Below the pieces are notes generated by a model. It saw nothing but the letters and a program-made list of their open reading frames with translations, was not told where the DNA came from and searched no databases. The translations under genes and the position numbers were made by a program. From Sphingobacterium sp. SRCM116780 (lineage in GTDB: Bacteria; Bacteroidota; Bacteroidia; Sphingobacteriales; Sphingobacteriaceae), in assembly GCF_021442025.1 (NCBI RefSeq), contig NZ_CP090446.1, forward strand, positions 2,666,001 to 2,730,000: DNA of 64,000 nt, read 5' to 3'. Of this stretch, positions 60,442 through 64,000 are shown piece after piece (within the stretch, counting starts at the first letter, position 1; the number at the start of each line of letters is the position of its first letter).

Positions 60442-62025
60442 ATGAATTTATATCAGATTGAACAGGCTTATTTGCAAGGAAAAGAAAACTCAGAGATAAA
60501 CGAGCTTTACAAAAATTTATTGGAAGATGAAACAGAGAACGAGCAAATAGAAATCTGGAAACAAGTATGCAGTTTTGCCAATGTAGAAATGATTGATTAT
60601 TTGATTGCGAAAGGTTGGCGTACCACTGGCGTAGAAGATCAAGACGGAAATACGTTGTTGCATCTTTTGGCTCAACCTAAGCATGGCTATAATTATTTTA
60701 TTGCCGAACAAAGAGTTTATGAGTGCACAAAAAAATTATTGGAAACAAAAGTTAGTCCATTGCGCAAAAACAATGATGGCGACACTGCCCTACTGCTTAG
60801 TTCTAGAGTTGGATATACTGAAATGTTACAGGCTTACGCAGAAATAGGTGCAAAAACAGATTTTACAGATCGTAATGGCAATACCTTGTTACACATTATC
60901 GCACAATACTCGTCTCATGCAGTTTCAGCTTACCAAACTGCAATGGAACGCTTACTTATTCATCAAAACGATTCAAATTTTGATGCTGAAAACCCACGTC
61001 AGGCGCAAGAAAGAGCCGAATTGGAATGGCATTTCAATGTAAATAAAGCAAGGTTCAATCAATTTATTACTTATGCTATAACAGCGATGGAATTTAATGC
61101 CGATCCATATCAAAAAAACAATGAAGGTGAAACAGCTATTGATGTGGCCATTTATTATCAATCGAAAGCTATAGGGGCTATTTTAAAAGGTGTCGATTTC
61201 TCTAATCAGGAAACCGTACCACTGTATTTTGAGGCGGGCGGAATGAATATTTATCAGGCTTGCGCCAAAAATGACCTTGAAGCATTGAATGCTCTCATCC
61301 AAATAGGAGAAGATTTAAATGAGGCTTACGATAAAGAAGGTGATAAGTTTAATGGAATGACCCCTTTGGCTATCGCAATGACGCAACATTATTTTGAGGT
61401 TACAGATGTGTTATTGAAAAACGGAGCCGATGCAACACTTCGTGATAGTAAAGCTTGGCATCCGTTTAGGTATTTGTATACACCAGTTTCAGGAGTAAAT
61501 ACCAATTTCGACCAATTTCAAAATAAGGTTTTTCCGAAGATTTTAAACGCTTATCTCGATGCAGGTTTCGATATCAATTCTCTTTTAGATGATGATGAAA
61601 ACACGCTTTTAACGGTATCTGCTAAATATGCTGACGACCTGCAACTTTACAACGGTAATTCCATTACAACAGTGTTGATTGATGAAGTAGTTTATTCGAA
61701 TGCTGATGTTAACAAAACCAATCGTGATGGCATTTCGGCATTGATGTATTTGTGTTTAGCTGATACCAAAAGAGGTGAAAAAAACCTAATTACCCTTTTA
61801 GAGCAAAGTGCATCTACCGAATTGCGCGATAAAAACGGAAAAACAGCACTGATTTATGCCGTAAATAATTCGGATAAATCGGCAGCAAAAACCTATTGCG
61901 AATTATTGGTAGAATTTGGAAATCTGCTTATTGATGCTAAAGATAATGCTGGAAAATCTGCTTTGGATTATGCTGTTGTGCAAAATAATGAGCCATTAGT
62001 TGCTTGGTTGGTAGAGAGAATGTAA
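60442..62025 (+). CDS. Ankyrin-repeat protein, 527 residues
   Basis: Residues from about 65 to the end hold roughly ten ankyrin units, some degenerate (DQDGNTLLHLLAQ, NNDGDTALLLSSRVGYTEMLQAYAEIGAKTD, DRNGNTLLHIIAQ, FNGMTPLAIAMTQHYFEVTDVLLKNGADAT, DKNGKTALIYAVNNSDKSAAKTYCELLVEFG). There is no signal peptide and no extra enzymatic domain, so it is a protein-binding scaffold. It is second in a TPR-ankyrin-ankyrin set, 40 bp before the next ankyrin gene. Confidence 0.9.
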   Translation: MNLYQIEQAYLQGKENSEINELYKNLLEDETENEQIEIWKQVCSFANVEMIDYLIAKGWRTTGVEDQDGNTLLHLLAQPKHGYNYFIAEQRVYECTKKLLETKVSPLRKNNDGDTALLLSSRVGYTEMLQAYAEIGAKTDFTDRNGNTLLHIIAQYSSHAVSAYQTAMERLLIHQNDSNFDAENPRQAQERAELEWHFNVNKARFNQFITYAITAMEFNADPYQKNNEGETAIDVAIYYQSKAIGAILKGVDFSNQETVPLYFEAGGMNIYQACAKNDLEALNALIQIGEDLNEAYDKEGDKFNGMTPLAIAMTQHYFEVTDVLLKNGADATLRDSKAWHPFRYLYTPVSGVNTNFDQFQNKVFPKILNAYLDAGFDINSLLDDDENTLLTVSAKYADDLQLYNGNSITTVLIDEVVYSNADVNKTNRDGISALMYLCLADTKRGEKNLITLLEQSASTELRDKNGKTALIYAVNNSDKSAAKTYCELLVEFGNLLIDAKDNAGKSALDYAVVQNNEPLVAWLVERM

Positions 62026-62065
62026 ATCAAAAAAATAGAATAATAAACATTTACTTATACATAAA

Positions 62066-63037
62066 ATGGATAATATTTTTTTAAACGCTTGTAAAAACAA
62101 CCAAAAAGCAATTGTGCAAACTTTGCTTAAAAAAGGCGACATCAATCTCAATAAGCGCGACGCGATGGGCAATACGCCATTGTTCTATTCGTGCCAAAAA
62201 GGTGCAAGAGACATCGTTAAAATTTTAGTAGAGGCTGGAGCCGATATCAATCTGGCAAATAACCAAAGTGCTACACCTTTACATATTGTTTCACAAAGCG
62301 GAAATAAAGAAATAGCGACTATTTTGCTAAATAATGGTGCCGATATTAATGTAACCGATAAAGCAGGCAAAACCGCACTGATTTATTCGTTGGCCGAAGG
62401 AAGGACTGAATTTACCAAATTTCTCTTATCAAAAGGTGCTGATAAAACCATTAAAGATAACGACGGACATAGTGCTTTAGATTATGCCACCAGCAGAGGT
62501 TTACGAGATACCGTTGCATTGTTGGTTGGTGAGGCAGATGATAAAAATAGCACTGGAAACACAGCGCTTCATCAAGCTGTTTGGAACAATGAAGCCGAGG
62601 TGGTTAGCGAATTATTGAAAATAAATACCATTAACATTAATGCTATAAACGACCAAGGCGATAGTGCATTGGTTTTGGCCTGTATGCAAAATAATTTACG
62701 AATTACAGAGCAATTGCTCAACGCCGACGCCGATATGTTATTGAAACGCTTGGATGGCAACTCGGTTTTGCATTATAGCAGTGGCCGTGGAAACAAGGAA
62801 ATTGCCAAGTTACTTATCGAAAAAGGAATGGACATGAACAGCAAAAACAATGAAGGCGAAACCCCGTTAATTGTGGCTTCCATTTGTGGGTTTAATGAAA
62901 TTACCGCCTTACTTGTTGATCATGGTGCCAGTGTAAACGAAAAAGACAACGACGAGCATTCAGCATTGCATTATGCTTCAGAAAAGGGCTACAATGAGAT
63001 TGTAGAGCAGCTGATCATAGCTGGAGCTAGTTCATAA
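62066..63037 (+). CDS. Ankyrin-repeat protein, 323 residues
   Basis: The whole protein is made of about nine regular 33-residue ankyrin units (for example DAMGNTPLFYSCQKGARDIVKILVEAGADIN, NNQSATPLHIVSQSGNKEIATILLNNGADIN and NNEGETPLIVASICGFNEITALLVDHGASVN). These are closer to consensus than those of the preceding protein. It has no signal peptide. Its base composition is a little more GC-rich than the flanking DNA. It is the last clear member of the TPR-ankyrin operon. Confidence 0.92.
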   Translation: MDNIFLNACKNNQKAIVQTLLKKGDINLNKRDAMGNTPLFYSCQKGARDIVKILVEAGADINLANNQSATPLHIVSQSGNKEIATILLNNGADINVTDKAGKTALIYSLAEGRTEFTKFLLSKGADKTIKDNDGHSALDYATSRGLRDTVALLVGEADDKNSTGNTALHQAVWNNEAEVVSELLKINTININAINDQGDSALVLACMQNNLRITEQLLNADADMLLKRLDGNSVLHYSSGRGNKEIAKLLIEKGMDMNSKNNEGETPLIVASICGFNEITALLVDHGASVNEKDNDEHSALHYASEKGYNEIVEQLIIAGASS

Positions 63038-63256
63038 AAAATGATTATTAAAGCTTCATTTTATAAATTAAAATTCATAACTAATGAAAACAATCTAAAA
63101 ACGAAAAATTTTAGTCTTGGCACTCATTGCCACATTAACCATCGATTCTCTAACGTAGTAATTAGCAAAGAAAGCTATAATGATGTAATGAAATAACAAC
63201 AACAATAAGATTACTGGATAAAATAAAAAATTTAACACTTACAAATACAGAACAAT

Positions 63257-63586
63257 ATGATCATTTTTGGAACAAGAAATAAGTTTTTAACCGCATTCAA
63301 TACTGAGCAAACTTGCGGTCATTGCAACACTGGCAAATTAAATTTAGCTTACACCATTAGCTATTTCCATATCTTTTGGATACCCATGTTTCCATTTGGC
63401 AAAAAAGGGATGACCCAATGCCCACATTGTAAACAAATATTAAACGCGTATGAGCTTGCTCCAGAAAGTCGTAATTACATCAACGCTCAAAAAAGTAATG
63501 TTAAAACACCTTTAACATATTTCGCTGGACTTATTTTAATTGGCGCTTTAATATTGTTTGTGGTTGTAGTTAATATGTTGAAATAA
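63257..63586 (+). CDS. Zinc-ribbon membrane protein
   Basis: The 109-residue protein has two CxxC pairs (CGHC at about 22-25 and CPHC at about 55-58) that would bind one zinc ion. The segment between them, YTISYFHIFWIPMFPFGKKG, is the signature of the zinc-ribbon family with a FHxFWIPxFP core. A C-terminal membrane helix (LTYFAGLILIGALILFVVVVNML) anchors it. It stands 219 bp after the ankyrin genes; a shared transcript is possible. Confidence 0.82.
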   Translation: MIIFGTRNKFLTAFNTEQTCGHCNTGKLNLAYTISYFHIFWIPMFPFGKKGMTQCPHCKQILNAYELAPESRNYINAQKSNVKTPLTYFAGLILIGALILFVVVVNMLK

Positions 63587-63655
63587 ACAGGTTGCAACTT
63601 TTGAACATGATCTAGGGCAATCACAAATAAATTTGGTCTATCCTATCCACAAAAA

Positions 63656-63680
63656 AAGCCTTCCGCTATGCGGAGGGCTT
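63656..63680 (-). terminator. tRNA-Pro terminator
   Basis: AAGCCTTCCGC (63656-63666) pairs with GCGGAGGGCTT (63670-63680) around TAT with one G-T pair. On the minus strand it follows the tRNA by 12 bases and is followed by a T-run. Confidence 0.85.
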
Positions 63681-63691
63681 CAATTTTATTG

Positions 63692-63765
63692 TCGGGGTGG
63701 CAGGATTCGAACCTACGACCTCCACATCCCAAATGTGGCGCGATACCGGGCTACGCTACACCCCG
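63692..63765 (-). tRNA. tRNA-Pro (anticodon TGG)
   Basis: The minus strand folds as a 74-nt tRNA. The 7 bp acceptor stem pairs CGGGGTG with CACCCCG plus discriminator A. The anticodon stem CCACA/TGTGG encloses TTTGGGA with anticodon TGG, and the T-arm contains GGTTCGAATCC. No CCA is encoded, as usual in Bacteroidota. A promoter lies just upstream (63798-63805) and a terminator just downstream. Confidence 0.97.
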
Positions 63766-63797
63766 AAAAAGGTATCACCTTTTGTTTTACTGTGATG

Positions 63798-63805
63798 CAA
63801 ATATA
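63798..63805 (-). promoter_or_regulatory. -7 promoter element for tRNA-Pro
   Basis: TATATTTG on the minus strand, 33 bp before the tRNA 5' end, matches TAnnTTTG. CTTGAT about 22 bp further upstream may be the -33. Confidence 0.6.
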
Positions 63806-63986
63806 CAGTGATTTTTATATTTATCAAGGATAAAAATCACTTTATTCAATAAACCTCTGATTTAATGAGAAATAAAATTATTACCTCTAACTATTATCAT
63901 AATTACATGAATATCCTCCTATTATGATGTGTAAAACTTTTTAAAATATATCTAGAGTAGCCTCTATAAAATCAAAAGGGATTGTC

Positions 63987-63994
63987 TATCTTTG
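63987..63994 (+). promoter_or_regulatory. -7 promoter element of a gene beyond the window
   Basis: TATCTTTGCAACAA at the very end of the window is a typical Bacteroidota -7 region. The gene it serves would start to the right of the window. The 63806-63986 stretch before it shows no gene. Confidence 0.5.
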
Positions 63995-64000
63995 CAACAA

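Overview
The window looks like the chromosome of a Bacteroidota bacterium of the Sphingobacteriaceae type (Sphingobacterium or Pedobacter relatives). The reasons are an AT-rich sequence, a SusC/SusD pair under an ECF sigma/FecR pair, LytS/LytTR signalling with a TPR-containing kinase, and promoters of the Bacteroidota -33 TTTG / -7 TAnnTTTG type. No phage, insertion sequence, integrase or CRISPR array was seen. The genus is an inference from gene content.

Region 1 (1-17.5 kb). After the 3' end of a porin-like gene comes one long minus-strand locus, in transcription order: ECF sigma factor, FecR anti-sigma, SusC with a signalling STN domain, SusD, an Mx1-like lipoprotein, a TlpA-like thioredoxin, two PDZ-bearing aspartyl proteases, a subtilase-like protein, an aspartyl-protease-like/thioredoxin fusion, and a Prc-type S41 protease. 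Several of the 'enzymes' have lost their catalytic residues (subtilase Asp and His, both DTG motifs of the fusion, HExxH of the Mx1-like protein). The locus therefore looks like an outer-membrane uptake system served by a mixture of live proteases and pseudo-proteases.

Region 2 (17.5-33.5 kb) is ordinary chromosome: a helical-repeat protein, a TetR gene with an operator-like palindrome, a 1.3 kb non-coding stretch with unusual short repeats, hydrolases, an ammonium transporter divergent from a porin, glutamate dehydrogenase, a FabH-like ketosynthase, and an rtcB-prfH RNA-repair/release-factor operon. Upstream of rtcB lies a separate short transcription unit with a promoter, a 24-residue ORF and a terminator.

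Region 3 (33.8-47.4 kb): a secreted unknown protein, a LytS/LytTR pair, a MocR regulator divergent from an AhpD-like/AzoR/GNAT set, and an AraC-Trx-TrxB thiol-redox cluster with an exported TrxR-like protein.

Region 4 (47.4-63.7 kb) is accessory. Two 471 bp direct repeats carry an intact and a truncated Crp gene and bracket a methyltransferase relic and a visibly more GC-rich TPR gene. They are followed by an array of small membrane or secreted unknown genes. Upstream of three of these gene groups, and also upstream of the unknown gene beside the LytS/LytTR pair, sit paired TTTACAATTCGT-like repeats with an exact 21 bp period. These are probable LytTR binding sites, so the array may be a regulon of the LytTR protein encoded here. 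Three unrelated unknown genes each end in a related ~55 bp imperfect palindrome placed at the stop codon, like a gene-cassette recombination site or a shared 3' RNA structure. The region closes with TPR/ankyrin/zinc-ribbon genes and a tRNA-Pro whose trailer-terminator has a relic copy at 48.2 kb, which hints at an old island boundary.
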